Shown piece after piece: positions 1 through 7,950 of a stretch of DNA of 48,592 nucleotides. A program made the position numbers and the translations under genes. Every line of letters begins with the position of its first letter. The stretch's first letter is position 1. This stretch comes from CPC320 sp002684375 (GTDB taxonomy: Bacteria > Pseudomonadota > Alphaproteobacteria > Rhodobacterales > Rhodobacteraceae): contig CBFIHZ010000031.1 of NCBI GenBank assembly GCA_965662545.1, positions 1 to 48,592 on the forward strand. The letters run 5' to 3'. The notes below the pieces were generated by a model that worked only from the letters and a program-made list of their open reading frames with translations, searched no databases and was not told where the DNA came from.

Positions 1-50
1 AGTTATTTAAACCCGGCGCTTGTAATGCCGCATCTGAGTACTGACCAAAA
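1..50. repeat. Left copy of 50-bp inverted repeat
   Basis: The first 50 bases are the exact reverse complement of 1889-1938. Identity stops at base 50 on the inner side; the outer side cannot be judged because the window begins here. This copy lies upstream of yaeQ in the same orientation that the right copy lies upstream of the integrase. It could be a real inverted repeat bounding a mobile or invertible segment, or an assembly fold-back at a contig end. Confidence 0.9.
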
Positions 51-150
51 ATTTCAATGAACCAATTTAAATAAGGGGCCTTTTTTATCTGCTTTCACAA
101 AGTCACCAGACGCACTAAGGATTCATATCTCCTCAATTCAGGGACAAATC

Positions 151-699
151 ATGGCGCAAAAAGCCACTATTTATAAAGTTGAACTTTCCGTTTCTGATAT
201 GGATCGTCACTACTATGAGACCCACAATCTGACTGTTGCGAAACACCCCTCGGAGACAGATGAACGTTTGATGGTTCGTATTGTCTCTTTTGCGTTGAAT
301 GCCCATGAACAATTGGAGTTTTCTAGGGGCATTTCAACAGATGACGAACCAGACATTTGGCAGAAAAGTCTTAGTGGTGAACTTGAGCTTTGGGTGTCTT
401 TAGGACTTCCTAGCGAGAAGATTATCCGTCAATCCTGCAGCAAAGCCAAAAAGATGATTGTCTATTGTTACGGCGGCAGAACTGCTGAGATTTGGTGGGA
501 GAAAATTAAAACAAAGACTACTCGGTTTAATAACCTCCAAGTAATAAACCTTTCAGAGAGTGATACCCGTGAATTGGGCAAACAGGTAAGCCGCTCAATG
601 AAGATCCAAATTAATATTCAGGACGGCGATGTAGTGGTCAGTGTTGATGGCAACATCGTCTACGTTACTCCTGTGAAATGGAAAAACTCTGATCATTGA
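151..699 (+). CDS. yaeQ: YaeQ family protein
   Basis: The 182-residue product matches the length and pattern of the YaeQ family. It opens MAQKATIYKVELSV, has AKHPSETDERLMVR near residues 30-43, DDEPDIW near 64-70, LWVSLGLPSEK near 80-90 and a conserved AEIWWEK near 112-118. YaeQ has a PD-(D/E)XK nuclease-like fold; its cellular role is not settled, although the E. coli protein was linked to suppression of haemolysin-transcription defects. It runs towards the integrase and overlaps its 3' end by 7 bp. It appears to be cargo of the tRNA-Ser-associated element, since no core gene lies beside it. The ATG follows a weak ribosome site in an AT-rich leader. Family assignment is firm; function is not. 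Confidence 0.85.
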   Translation: MAQKATIYKVELSVSDMDRHYYETHNLTVAKHPSETDERLMVRIVSFALNAHEQLEFSRGISTDDEPDIWQKSLSGELELWVSLGLPSEKIIRQSCSKAKKMIVYCYGGRTAEIWWEKIKTKTTRFNNLQVINLSESDTRELGKQVSRSMKIQINIQDGDVVVSVDGNIVYVTPVKWKNSDH

Positions 700-1889
700 C
701 CAAAAGTCTCTGTGGCCTTGCTCACCCATTCCTGCAGCACCTCCAACGGATAGCCTGAGCCGTAGCCTTGCCCTACGCCATCTGTTGCCCAGCCACCTAT
801 TTGATCCACAATATCAGCAGGACATTGAACAGCCCTCAGCCTATCCCGCATTGAATGCCTAAAACTATGCATAGTACATCCCGCTGGAACGTACTGCTTC
901 AACCATTTGTTTAATGCTGCACTGGCTGAGTTGGCTGCAGTGATGGGCTTTCGGTTATAACGTGGAAAAGCATAGTCTGTATTATTCTCTGTCGCCACGA
1001 TGCTTTTTGCAGCCCATAGAGCCTTACCGCATAATGGCACTAGACGAGCGCTACTTGCTGTCTTCAGATTACGCCAAGGATGTTTACAGACACGAACATA
1101 TGGCTGATCCGTATCCAACCCAACGAAGTCTTGTTTCAGTAATCCAGCAGCTTCAGCCAACCGCAATCCTGTGTCGGATATCAAGGCAATCAACCACCTC
1201 ATGTCGTCGTCTATCTGGTAGCACTCAGCCTGTATCTTGCGGATGGCATCATTGGATACAGGCTTACGAACCAACACTCCTGCCGTCCGATCGTGATATA
1301 AACCAACGAATGGATTACGGACATCCAAGGCATACTCAGATAACGCAAAGTTAATCACCGCCTTAACATAGGAAAAGTTACGGGTAATGCTGGAGCCAGT
1401 TAAGCCACGATCCACAAGCCAATCTCTGAACATCAGGGCATCATGACGGGTATAGGACGACAAAGGCTTATTACCGCTAAGACCAATGACGTAATTGCAG
1501 GATCGTTCAGCGGCTATACGGAATGTCTTTGGACGACCTTTACCTTTCTGCTCCAGATACACCTGCAAAGCATCCAGCAGGGTTGGGCAGTCTGATTGTG
1601 TGTCATCAGAGATTGAGGATGATGTGGAGACATTAATATTGTTATAAGACGCCTTAACCAAAGACATGCCGATCACATCAGAGTTGGCTAAACGCATCTG
1701 GCTCCAATACGCATCCAGTTTAGCAGCGGCAATATTAGCCTGAACTCTGGCCTTCTGTGGAGACGATGTATGAAGCCCTTGGACAACACGATGATAGGAA
1801 TAATGGTGTCTTAAATCAGCGGGAACACGGCGGGAGAAGTAGAAATAACCACCACGGATGAAAGTATAGGGTATAGATTTGGTCAGCAT
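693..1889 (-). CDS. Tyrosine-type site-specific integrase
   Basis: This 398-residue tyrosine recombinase has an N-terminal arm (YTFIRGGYFYFSRRVPADLR) like integrases of proteobacterial islands, a core-binding domain near residues 100-200 and a catalytic domain after about 225. Visible catalytic motifs are the first Arg in DTGLRLAEA, the box II HSFRHSMRDRL (His-x-x-Arg), GGW in place of the third His/Trp, and a C-terminal Tyr in GYGSGY. All core residues appear present, so it is probably active. It reads away from the 3' end of tRNA-Ser(GCU), the usual place for an integrase of a tRNA-inserted element. Its ATG touches the right inverted repeat, so that repeat holds its promoter region. Confidence 0.92.
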   Translation of the reverse strand: MLTKSIPYTFIRGGYFYFSRRVPADLRHHYSYHRVVQGLHTSSPQKARVQANIAAAKLDAYWSQMRLANSDVIGMSLVKASYNNINVSTSSSISDDTQSDCPTLLDALQVYLEQKGKGRPKTFRIAAERSCNYVIGLSGNKPLSSYTRHDALMFRDWLVDRGLTGSSITRNFSYVKAVINFALSEYALDVRNPFVGLYHDRTAGVLVRKPVSNDAIRKIQAECYQIDDDMRWLIALISDTGLRLAEAAGLLKQDFVGLDTDQPYVRVCKHPWRNLKTASSARLVPLCGKALWAAKSIVATENNTDYAFPRYNRKPITAANSASAALNKWLKQYVPAGCTMHSFRHSMRDRLRAVQCPADIVDQIGGWATDGVGQGYGSGYPLEVLQEWVSKATETFGQ

Positions 1890-1938
1890 TTTGGTCAGTA
1901 CTCAGATGCGGCATTACAAGCGCCGGGTTTAAATAACT
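1889..1938. repeat. Right copy of 50-bp inverted repeat
   Basis: Exact reverse complement of bases 1-50. It starts at the last base of the integrase start codon and covers the region where the integrase promoter and ribosome site should be. The 52 bp between it and the tRNA 3' end show no other feature. Confidence 0.9.
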
Positions 1939-1990
1939 GAGTATTATCTGATGCTTACCGTGGATTTGCCCCTGCTAGTACGGCAGGTAA

Positions 1991-2080
1991 TGGCGGAGAC
2001 GAAGGGATTCGAACCCTCGAGACGATTCCTCGCCTACTCCCTTAGCAGGGGAGCGCCTTCGACCACTCGGCCACGTCTCC
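1991..2080 (-). tRNA. tRNA-Ser (anticodon GCU)
   Basis: Read on the minus strand it opens GGAGACGTGGCCGAGTGG, with acceptor stem GGAGACG pairing to CGTCTCC. The anticodon stem is CTCCC/GGGAG around loop CTGCTAA, so the anticodon is GCU, reading AGC/AGU. A long variable arm as in class II tRNAs follows, then a T arm with GGGTTCGAATCCC. The discriminator is G and CCA is encoded (1993-1991). The 3' end faces the integrase, so it is the likely attachment site of that element. Confidence 0.95.
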
Positions 2081-2349
2081 GCCGATGCGTATACAGTCAC
2101 ACTCTGCCTATTCACAAGAGGTTTTTTGAAGAAACTTCAGTTGGTTTGCATAGCTTTACGATGGGGTCATTTATGGCAGATCCGTGAGATCAGATATGCA
2201 AGCGTTTTCTATGATGACCTTTGCGCCTGACCTATCGCATGTAGCAAGCCAAAATGGCAGTTTTGATCATGCTCTGGATTGAGCAGTGAGCTATTTTACG
2301 ATACCATTGCACTATTTAATCGTGTTTACTGTCCAAAGGGTAGGGCCTT

Positions 2350-2937
2350 ATGGAAGATGTTGAACGGCAAGGCTTGAGCACTGGCAAAAAGAGCACGCCC
2401 GGCCGGATCATTTTGCTGAATGGGGCGTCAAGCAGTGGAAAAACTGTTCTTGCCCGCGCATTGCAAGACAGAATAGAAAACCCCTTTTGGCATCTTTCAA
2501 TTGACCACTTTAGGGATTCCGGGGTGCTGCCTATGGCGCGTATCGCGCGACGAGATTTCCGCTGGTCTGATCTGAGGGGACGGTTTTTCGCCGGCTTTCA
2601 TGCGACGCTGGCCGCCTGTGCGGAGGCTGGAAACGATTTGATTGTCGAACACATCCTGGAGGATGAGGGCTGGTGCGAGACACTTATCGAACTTTTGAAG
2701 CCCTTCAATGTATATTTCATTGGCGTGCATTGTAGCCTTGAAGAACTGACCCGGCGCGAGGTTGCGCGGGGCGACCGCCTGCTTGGCAGTGCCGCGCGGG
2801 ATTTTCACAGCGTCCATATCGGTCGGTGCTATGATATCGAGGTGCAGTCTGAAGCGGGAGTGACGGTTAACATACCCAAGCTTCTTGACGGCTGGCGCTC
2901 TGGGTGTCGGCAGTCGGATTTCAGCCCGAGACCTTAG
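2350..2937 (+). CDS. Chloramphenicol phosphotransferase-like kinase
   Basis: 195 residues with a P-loop GASSSGKT near residues 26-33, the SIDHFRDSG segment near 51-59, and the lid/second-half motif TRREVARGDRLLGSAARDFHSVH near 139-161, followed by YDIEVQSE. This layout is that of the CPT family (PF07931) of small P-loop kinases, first described in Streptomyces, where it phosphorylates chloramphenicol. Most family members in other bacteria have unknown substrates, so resistance should not be assumed. The first 15-18 residues before GRIILLNG are poorly conserved in such proteins; a later start is possible but no better ATG is seen. No operon partner: the next stretch is a pseudogene on the opposite strand. 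Confidence 0.8.
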   Translation: MEDVERQGLSTGKKSTPGRIILLNGASSSGKTVLARALQDRIENPFWHLSIDHFRDSGVLPMARIARRDFRWSDLRGRFFAGFHATLAACAEAGNDLIVEHILEDEGWCETLIELLKPFNVYFIGVHCSLEELTRREVARGDRLLGSAARDFHSVHIGRCYDIEVQSEAGVTVNIPKLLDGWRSGCRQSDFSPRP

Positions 2938-3117
2938 TTTAAACCGTGAAATACCGCCTGTACTTTAGAAAAAATATTGATTTCAGGCAGTTAAATGCCG
3001 CGCGTATTGGGCTTGATGTCGAGCTTCGTATAGGTCAATTACTAAAAACTCAGAACGCTTTCCCAGCTAAAGTTCGGATTTTGATAATAATAAAAAAGTA
3101 TTGGGTCTTGACCCGGT

Positions 3118-3522
3118 TCATTTTGCCCGAATGTCTTCGTAAACGCGCTCAAGAAGTATCCTGCAAAGCTCTTTGGTGCCGGCGCTATCCCCGGGCTCAG
3201 TTCCATGAAATCCATCAAAGAGTGCAAACTTCAAAATAGACGATCCTGCTTGAAATTGTTGCCAGTTCAGGTCAAATTTACGAAGAGTTATCTCCGATAA
3301 ATATCCAAATACCTAAATCTAAAAATGCGTGTGGAATTCTGGACCATTCCACGCTTTACCCTCGATCACTTGAGTTTCGGGAAGAGCATGCGGTACGCTC
3401 CGTGACGTTTGATAATACTAACCCAACGCCGGATTGTCTTCGTCCCATACGCCAAGATATGATGTTTTTGGACCCCAAGATTTTTCTATTGCTTTACCCA
3501 AGGCTGGACATTCTATGTATTT
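3118..3522 (-). pseudogene. Pseudogene remnant with in-frame stop codons
   Basis: One minus-strand frame reads as protein-like sequence from about 3522 down to a TGA at 3120-3118. It is broken by TAG at 3420-3418, 3321-3319 and 3315-3313. Segments include KSWGPKTSYLGVWDEDNP, HALPETQVIEGKAWNGPEF and, after the last TAG, 64 open codons containing ILKFALFDGFHGTEPGD and ending in RVYEDIRAK. The flanking codons stay in one frame, so nonsense changes rather than frameshifts are the damage. A TAA at 3525-3523 limits the remnant upstream, although the same frame is open again from an ATG at 3600. I do not recognise the family. Confidence 0.6.
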
Positions 3523-3600
3523 TTAAACACGGGATGAGTGTAAACCATGAGAATTGAGGCGACAGGCGCAGGACTGGTTAAATTGAATAACTGACCTCAT

Positions 3601-3636
3601 TATATCCAGCAAAAACCGTATATCCAGCAAAAACCG
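3601..3636. repeat. 18-bp perfect tandem duplication
   Basis: The unit TATATCCAGCAAAAACCG occurs twice in direct succession (3601-3618, 3619-3636). It lies in the non-coding stretch 3526-3813 between the pseudogene and denD, in which I see no gene or RNA. Confidence 0.9.
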
Positions 3637-3813
3637 TAAAACTTTATCTCAAGCCGGTTCCAGGTCGGTCTCTACCGCAGATTGGCCTCGGACCCCGAAC
3701 GGACTTATGCATTTCGCCTATTCTGATCCGCCCTTTGTGCAATTGCCTTGCAAACCGGTTTTATGATGTGTGAACTGTGACTCAAATATATTGATCTGTT
3801 GTGGAGCCGTGGA

Positions 3814-4806
3814 ATGAAAGTGCTGATCACTGGAGGGGCGGGGTTTCTGGGGCTTACGCTGGCGCGGCAATTATGCGCAAAATCGCATTTGTCGCTTGGA
3901 CGGGATTCCCAACAGGCGATTGACTGCATCGTGTTATATGATACCGCTGTGCCCCCAACCCGACCGGAGGGACTGGACGAAAGAGTATCTTTTGTGGCGG
4001 GCGATATTTCTGACCGTGATACGGTCGGAAAGCTGGTCGACCGCGATGATATTGTAGTCTTTCACTTGGCCTCGATTGTCAGCGCAGGGGGAGAGGCCGA
4101 TTTTGATCTGGCGATCCGGGTGAATTTAACGGGCACCCTTAACATATTAGAGGCGGCGCGGGCCCGGGCCGGGGGGCCGCGTGTGGTGTTTGCCAGCTCA
4201 ACCGCAGTGTTTGGCGGCCAATCCATGCCAGGCATCGTGAGCGATCTGACAAAACAGACCTCCCAGACCACCTATGGTATGACAAAAACTATTGGCGAGC
4301 TGCTGATCAACGATTATAGCCGTAAAGGCTTTATCGATGGCCGCTCGGCGCGATTGCCTCATATTATTGTCAGGCCGGGCAGGCCCAATGCCGCTGCCTC
4401 CAGTTTTTGCAGCGGGGTCTTTCGTGAGCCCCTAAATGGTGAAGATTTTGCGGTTCCGGTGCCACCACAGACCCTGCTGCCATTGCTGGGCTATCGCAGT
4501 TGTGTGCAGAGTTTTATTCATTTGGCCGAATTGCCGGCAGATGTTCTTGGCGACGACCGGGCGGTTTTTCTCCGCAATCAGGGGCACACCGTGCATGAGA
4601 TGATAGAAACCCTCAAAGAGGTAGCACAGCGCAATAACCTTGTTTTGGGCAAGATCACCATGTCGCACGATCCTGTTGTTGCCAAAATTATTCAAGGCTG
4701 GCCGAGCCAGATTGATGCCGCGCGTGCCGAACGTTTGGGTTTTCCAGCCGATACTGATCTCGATCGCGTGGTGCAGGATTTTATTGATGATTTCATGCCC
4801 TGTTAA
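3814..4806 (+). CDS. denD: NAD-dependent epimerase/dehydratase, D-erythronate dehydrogenase-like
   Basis: 330 residues of the extended short-chain dehydrogenase type. The N-terminal Rossmann motif is MKVLITGGAGFLG (residues 1-13), HLASIVSAGGEADF marks the cofactor region, and the catalytic pair is in SSTAVFGG and YGMTK. The VRPGRPNAAASSFCSGVFREPLNG segment and the overall pattern are those of D-erythronate dehydrogenase (DenD), which oxidises D-erythronate to 2-oxo-tetronate in a four-carbon sugar-acid pathway. The other pathway genes (kinase OtnK/DenK, aldolase OtnC, isomerase OtnI) are not next to it, so substrate is by family only. ATG at 3814 is preferred over an in-frame TTG 15 bp upstream because the Rossmann strand starts directly after it. 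Confidence 0.78.
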   Translation: MKVLITGGAGFLGLTLARQLCAKSHLSLGRDSQQAIDCIVLYDTAVPPTRPEGLDERVSFVAGDISDRDTVGKLVDRDDIVVFHLASIVSAGGEADFDLAIRVNLTGTLNILEAARARAGGPRVVFASSTAVFGGQSMPGIVSDLTKQTSQTTYGMTKTIGELLINDYSRKGFIDGRSARLPHIIVRPGRPNAAASSFCSGVFREPLNGEDFAVPVPPQTLLPLLGYRSCVQSFIHLAELPADVLGDDRAVFLRNQGHTVHEMIETLKEVAQRNNLVLGKITMSHDPVVAKIIQGWPSQIDAARAERLGFPADTDLDRVVQDFIDDFMPC

Positions 4807-4890
4807 GCCGGAGACCGGTGTTTGCAGCTTGTTTTGCTCAGCAATGTCAAAATGGCATGCCAAGGGCAATGCCGCACAAATTATAGAAGG

Positions 4891-5586
4891 CTAGCGGGCG
4901 CGTTTTTTTGCTTTGGCGCGTCGGCGGCGGCGCTTGTTCAAAAGGGCGTGAAAGGGAAACATAGACGCGCTGTGAGGGGTCAGCGTGGCTGGCATAAAAT
5001 TGTTTTGCAAAGGCTGTTGCCTAGGATCGATATTTTGTTTTTTGATCAGGTAATCCAAAATTTGCAGAAGTCGGTTGATGCCGATTTTGTTGTCGAGATA
5101 GAGCGAGATAACAGACATATTCACCGCGCTGGTCAGGGCGGATTTGGCGGTGGCCCCGCGACCACCAACCGAGCGTGGCGGGTGTAAGGTCTGGTGTTTC
5201 GATAGGGTCAATTGCGGTGGATCTGTTTGCGGTTTGTGGGTTGCCGCATCTTGTAAGAGCATCCGCAGAACGGCGATGGCTTCATGTTTGGTGGTCGGGT
5301 ATACCCCCTGTGGTGGCTCCATGCGTGGAACAGATTGTAAAAGGGCGATAAGACTGGCCATTTTAAGACCGGTCGTATGGGACAGGCTGCCCAAAAGGTT
5401 TCCGGTTATCGCAGGGCCTGGGAAACGATGGTTTTGAATTGGCAGGCCCGGGATATGCAGATTCGGGGTCAGAGCGCGCGTCAATTGATCTCCAGTTATC
5501 GACCTGCCCATTCCGGTCGGGCGAGGTAGACCCGTTTGGGCCTGCGCCACAAGTTTTGACAACAGTGCTTTTTGGTGGATGTCCAT
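4891..5586 (-). CDS. Hypothetical protein with basic C-terminal tail
   Basis: 231 residues, no family recognised. The start at 5586 (MDIHQKALLSKLVAQA) is chosen because GAGGAG lies about 10 bases upstream; the frame stays open 14 codons further. The first 120 residues are rich in Leu, Pro, Gly and Thr, the segment near 155-185 (NMSVISLYLDNKIGINRLLQILDYLIKKQNID) looks helical, and the end is strongly basic (NKRRRRRAKAKKRAR), which hints at nucleic-acid or membrane-surface contact. No signal peptide or membrane helix is evident. It is convergent with denD, 84 bp apart. Long overlapping frames on the other strand are weaker. It is probably a lineage-restricted gene. Confidence 0.55.
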   Translation of the reverse strand: MDIHQKALLSKLVAQAQTGLPRPTGMGRSITGDQLTRALTPNLHIPGLPIQNHRFPGPAITGNLLGSLSHTTGLKMASLIALLQSVPRMEPPQGVYPTTKHEAIAVLRMLLQDAATHKPQTDPPQLTLSKHQTLHPPRSVGGRGATAKSALTSAVNMSVISLYLDNKIGINRLLQILDYLIKKQNIDPRQQPLQNNFMPATLTPHSASMFPFHALLNKRRRRRAKAKKRAR

Positions 5587-5720
5587 CTGCCACGTGCTCC
5601 TCTTTGAAAAGAAACGACTTGAGCGCATTTTTGTTAGCCTACCTTCTGGTTTAGCAATCGGTGATTCAAGGTTTCGGGTTGAAAGTTTGGCTCTGAAGGT
5701 TCATTCAACCTTAGGAGGTC

Positions 5721-5747
5721 AAAAGCGACATGCCGCGTCGCTTTTTT
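5721..5747. terminator. Hairpin with T-run, bidirectional terminator-like
   Basis: AAAAGCGAC (5721-5729) pairs with GTCGCTTTT (5738-5746) around an 8-base loop, with T-runs on both strands. It lies in the 368-bp gap 5587-5954 upstream of both flanking genes, where a terminator is unexpected. I see no gene in that gap. Confidence 0.6.
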
Positions 5748-5954
5748 GCCTGAGCGGGTCGGTTGGGGCTGTCCACCTGTTGGAGCGTTTCGGTACCGTC
5801 ATTTGGTAGCGGCCGCAAAAAAGGTATTGTGCCCACCGCACTAAGAACGCCAGACGTGGTAGACCGAGAGGTAAATATGTGTAAACTCTGTGTCGTGCAC
5901 TAAGGTGATACCGGGAAAAGAATCGTAAGTTTAAGTTAACTTTGGGAGAGAACT

Positions 5955-6962
5955 ATGAAGAAATTGATTGTGAAAGGTCTCGCAACCGCGACGACCTTCG
6001 CCGCGCTAAGCACCGCCGCCTTTGCGGAATGTGGCGATGTGCAAATGGCAGAAATGAACTGGGCATCGGCTGAATTGATGGCCAATGTCGACAAATTCAT
6101 TCTGGAAAATGGTTATGGCTGTGACGTTGAACTGGTTGCCGGTGCGACAATGACAACGTTTGCCTCGATGAACGAAAAAGGCCAGCCTGATGTGGCTGCC
6201 GAACTTTGGATCAATGCGGTGCGTGAGCCACTGTTTGCAGCTATGGATGAAGGGCGTTTGCACTCGGCCGTTGCCGGACCAATTACGCAGTTGGGTGAAG
6301 GCTGGTGGGTGACACCGTCGTTTGCAGAAGCGCACCCTGAGCTTGACACTGTTGTCAAAATTCTCGAGCGTCCGGACCTGTTCCCAGATGTGGAAGATCC
6401 CAGCAAAGGCGCCTTTGTTGGCTGTCCTGCGGGTTGGGGCTGTCAGTTGGCAAATGCTAATTTGTTCCGGGCATTCGACATGGAAGCTAAGGGCTGGAAA
6501 CTGATTGATCCCGGTTCGGCTGCTGGCCTTGATGGTTCCATCGCCAAAGCGGGTGATCGCGGCGAAAACTGGTTAGGTTATTACTGGTCGCCAACTGCGA
6601 TGGTTGGCAAATACGGTCTTGTGCCAGTGGACTTTGGTGTACCATTCGGCGGCTCTGAAAACTGGGATGGCTGCATTGTGAAAGCTGAGCAGGACTGTGC
6701 CGATCCACAGCCAAGCGCCTGGACGAAATCTGAGGTTCACACTGTGGTTACCGATAGTCTTAAACAACAAGGCGGTATTGCATTGGACTACCTGTCCAAG
6801 CGCATTTTTCCCGGGCCCGTTATGAACGCGATGTTGGTCTACATGGGGGACGAGCAAGCCGGTGGTGAAGATGCAGCGATTGAATTTCTGCTCAAGCATG
6901 AAGATGTTTGGGGTGAGTGGGTTTCATACTCGGTCGGTAAAAAAATTGCAGAAGCACTTTAA
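5955..6962 (+). CDS. tmoX: ABC transporter substrate-binding protein for glycine betaine/TMAO-type amines
   Basis: 335 residues with a signal peptide (MKKLIVKGLATATTFAALST, then cleavage at AFA/ECGDV). The mature part is an OpuAC-type binding protein: AEMNWASAELMANVDKFIL, ELVAGATMTTFASMNEKG, a Trp-rich set of motifs (ELWINAVREP, GEGWWVTPSF, PAGWGCQL, YYWSPTAM) and several Cys. Such Trp clusters hold quaternary ammonium groups by cation-pi contacts. The order binding protein, permease, ATPase and the overall pattern resemble TmoXWV, the trimethylamine N-oxide importer of roseobacters, but a glycine betaine or choline ligand cannot be excluded. The ATG follows GGGAGAG. A hairpin after the gene probably lets it be made in excess over the membrane parts. 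The symbol is provisional. Confidence 0.75.
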   Translation: MKKLIVKGLATATTFAALSTAAFAECGDVQMAEMNWASAELMANVDKFILENGYGCDVELVAGATMTTFASMNEKGQPDVAAELWINAVREPLFAAMDEGRLHSAVAGPITQLGEGWWVTPSFAEAHPELDTVVKILERPDLFPDVEDPSKGAFVGCPAGWGCQLANANLFRAFDMEAKGWKLIDPGSAAGLDGSIAKAGDRGENWLGYYWSPTAMVGKYGLVPVDFGVPFGGSENWDGCIVKAEQDCADPQPSAWTKSEVHTVVTDSLKQQGGIALDYLSKRIFPGPVMNAMLVYMGDEQAGGEDAAIEFLLKHEDVWGEWVSYSVGKKIAEAL

Positions 6963-6984
6963 GCTTTTCAAAAAAAGCAACGTA

Positions 6985-7013
6985 GCCAGCCAGATTTTTT
7001 CTGGCTGGTTTTA
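6985..7013 (+). terminator. Intra-operon attenuating terminator
   Basis: CCAGCCAGA (6986-6994) and TCTGGCTGG (7000-7008) form a 9-bp stem with a T5 loop, followed by TTTTATT. It lies between the binding-protein gene and the permease gene. Such hairpins allow partial read-through and raise binding protein over membrane components. Confidence 0.75.
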
Positions 7014-7038
7014 TTATTGATTTGAAATGGAATGACGG

Positions 7039-7950
7039 ATGGCCCTTATTGATTGGAGCAAGGTTACTTTGACCGACCCGCCGCAACTGCCGCGGGAAGT
7101 CTTGCGCGAACTTAAAAAAGGTATTGATGGCACTTTCAGAGAGTTCTCGCGGGGATACGGTGAAGCAATCGAGAATTTCTTTCATCCTCTTTTGATGTTT
7201 CTCAAGTGGTTTCAGGACCTTTTGATTGAAACACCCTGGCCTTTAATTCTGGTCATTCTTGGGGCTTTGTCCTGGTGGGGCTCGCGCAGTTGGAAAATGG
7301 TTGTAGGTACAGTGTTGGCCTTTCTTTTTATCGGCTGGCTCGATATGTGGGAAGACACAATGGCGACGCTGGCGATTGTATCAGTGGCGACGCTATTGTG
7401 CATCGCAATCGGAATTCCTATCGGCATTTTAATGGCGCGCAGCGACCGAGTGCAGGCGATGATTTTGCCGGTTCTTGACATCATGCAAACCATTCCGTCT
7501 TTCGTCTATCTTATTCCGGTGGTGATGCTGCTTGGCATCGGTAAGGTGCCGGGTCTCCTGGCGGTTATGATCTATGCCATTCCGCCAATTGTGCGCCTGA
7601 CGAACCTTGGCATTCGTCTGGTTGATAAAGAGGTACTTGAAGCTGCAGATGCCTTTGGATCCAGTTACAGGCAGAAACTATTTCAGGTTCAGATACCTTT
7701 GGCGCTTCCAAATATCTTTGCCGGTGTGAACCAAACTATCATGATGGCACTGTCGATGGTGGTGATTGCTGCGATGATTGGTGTGCCGGGTCTTGGTGTG
7801 CCGGTTTTGCGGGCAGTCTCAAACCAATATCTGGCGCTCGGCGTGATGAATGGTCTGGCCATTGTGGCGATTGCCATTATTTTTGATCGCGTATCCCAAG
7901 CCTTTGGCAAGCGCCTGCAGAAACACCGCGAAGGAGAGCATGGTGCCTGA
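7039..7950 (+). CDS. tmoW: ABC transporter permease for glycine betaine/TMAO-type amines
   Basis: 303 residues. A soluble N-terminal stretch of about 60 residues is followed by hydrophobic helices near 68-82 and 86-100. The OpuAB-type permease domain then has helices from about 112 to 290, and the EAA-like loop that docks on the ATPase reads EAADAFGSSYRQKLFQVQIPLALP. It would form the membrane channel of the importer with the ATPase encoded next. It starts 76 bp after the binding-protein gene, beyond the attenuator, and its end overlaps the start of the ATPase gene by 11 bp, so the two are probably translationally coupled. The name follows the TmoXWV order and is provisional. Confidence 0.75.
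   Translation: MALIDWSKVTLTDPPQLPREVLRELKKGIDGTFREFSRGYGEAIENFFHPLLMFLKWFQDLLIETPWPLILVILGALSWWGSRSWKMVVGTVLAFLFIGWLDMWEDTMATLAIVSVATLLCIAIGIPIGILMARSDRVQAMILPVLDIMQTIPSFVYLIPVVMLLGIGKVPGLLAVMIYAIPPIVRLTNLGIRLVDKEVLEAADAFGSSYRQKLFQVQIPLALPNIFAGVNQTIMMALSMVVIAAMIGVPGLGVPVLRAVSNQYLALGVMNGLAIVAIAIIFDRVSQAFGKRLQKHREGEHGA

Noticed and set aside
1951..2187. Plus-strand 78-codon ORF across tRNA-Ser
   Set aside because: It reads through the tRNA gene on the opposite strand; typical spurious ORF.
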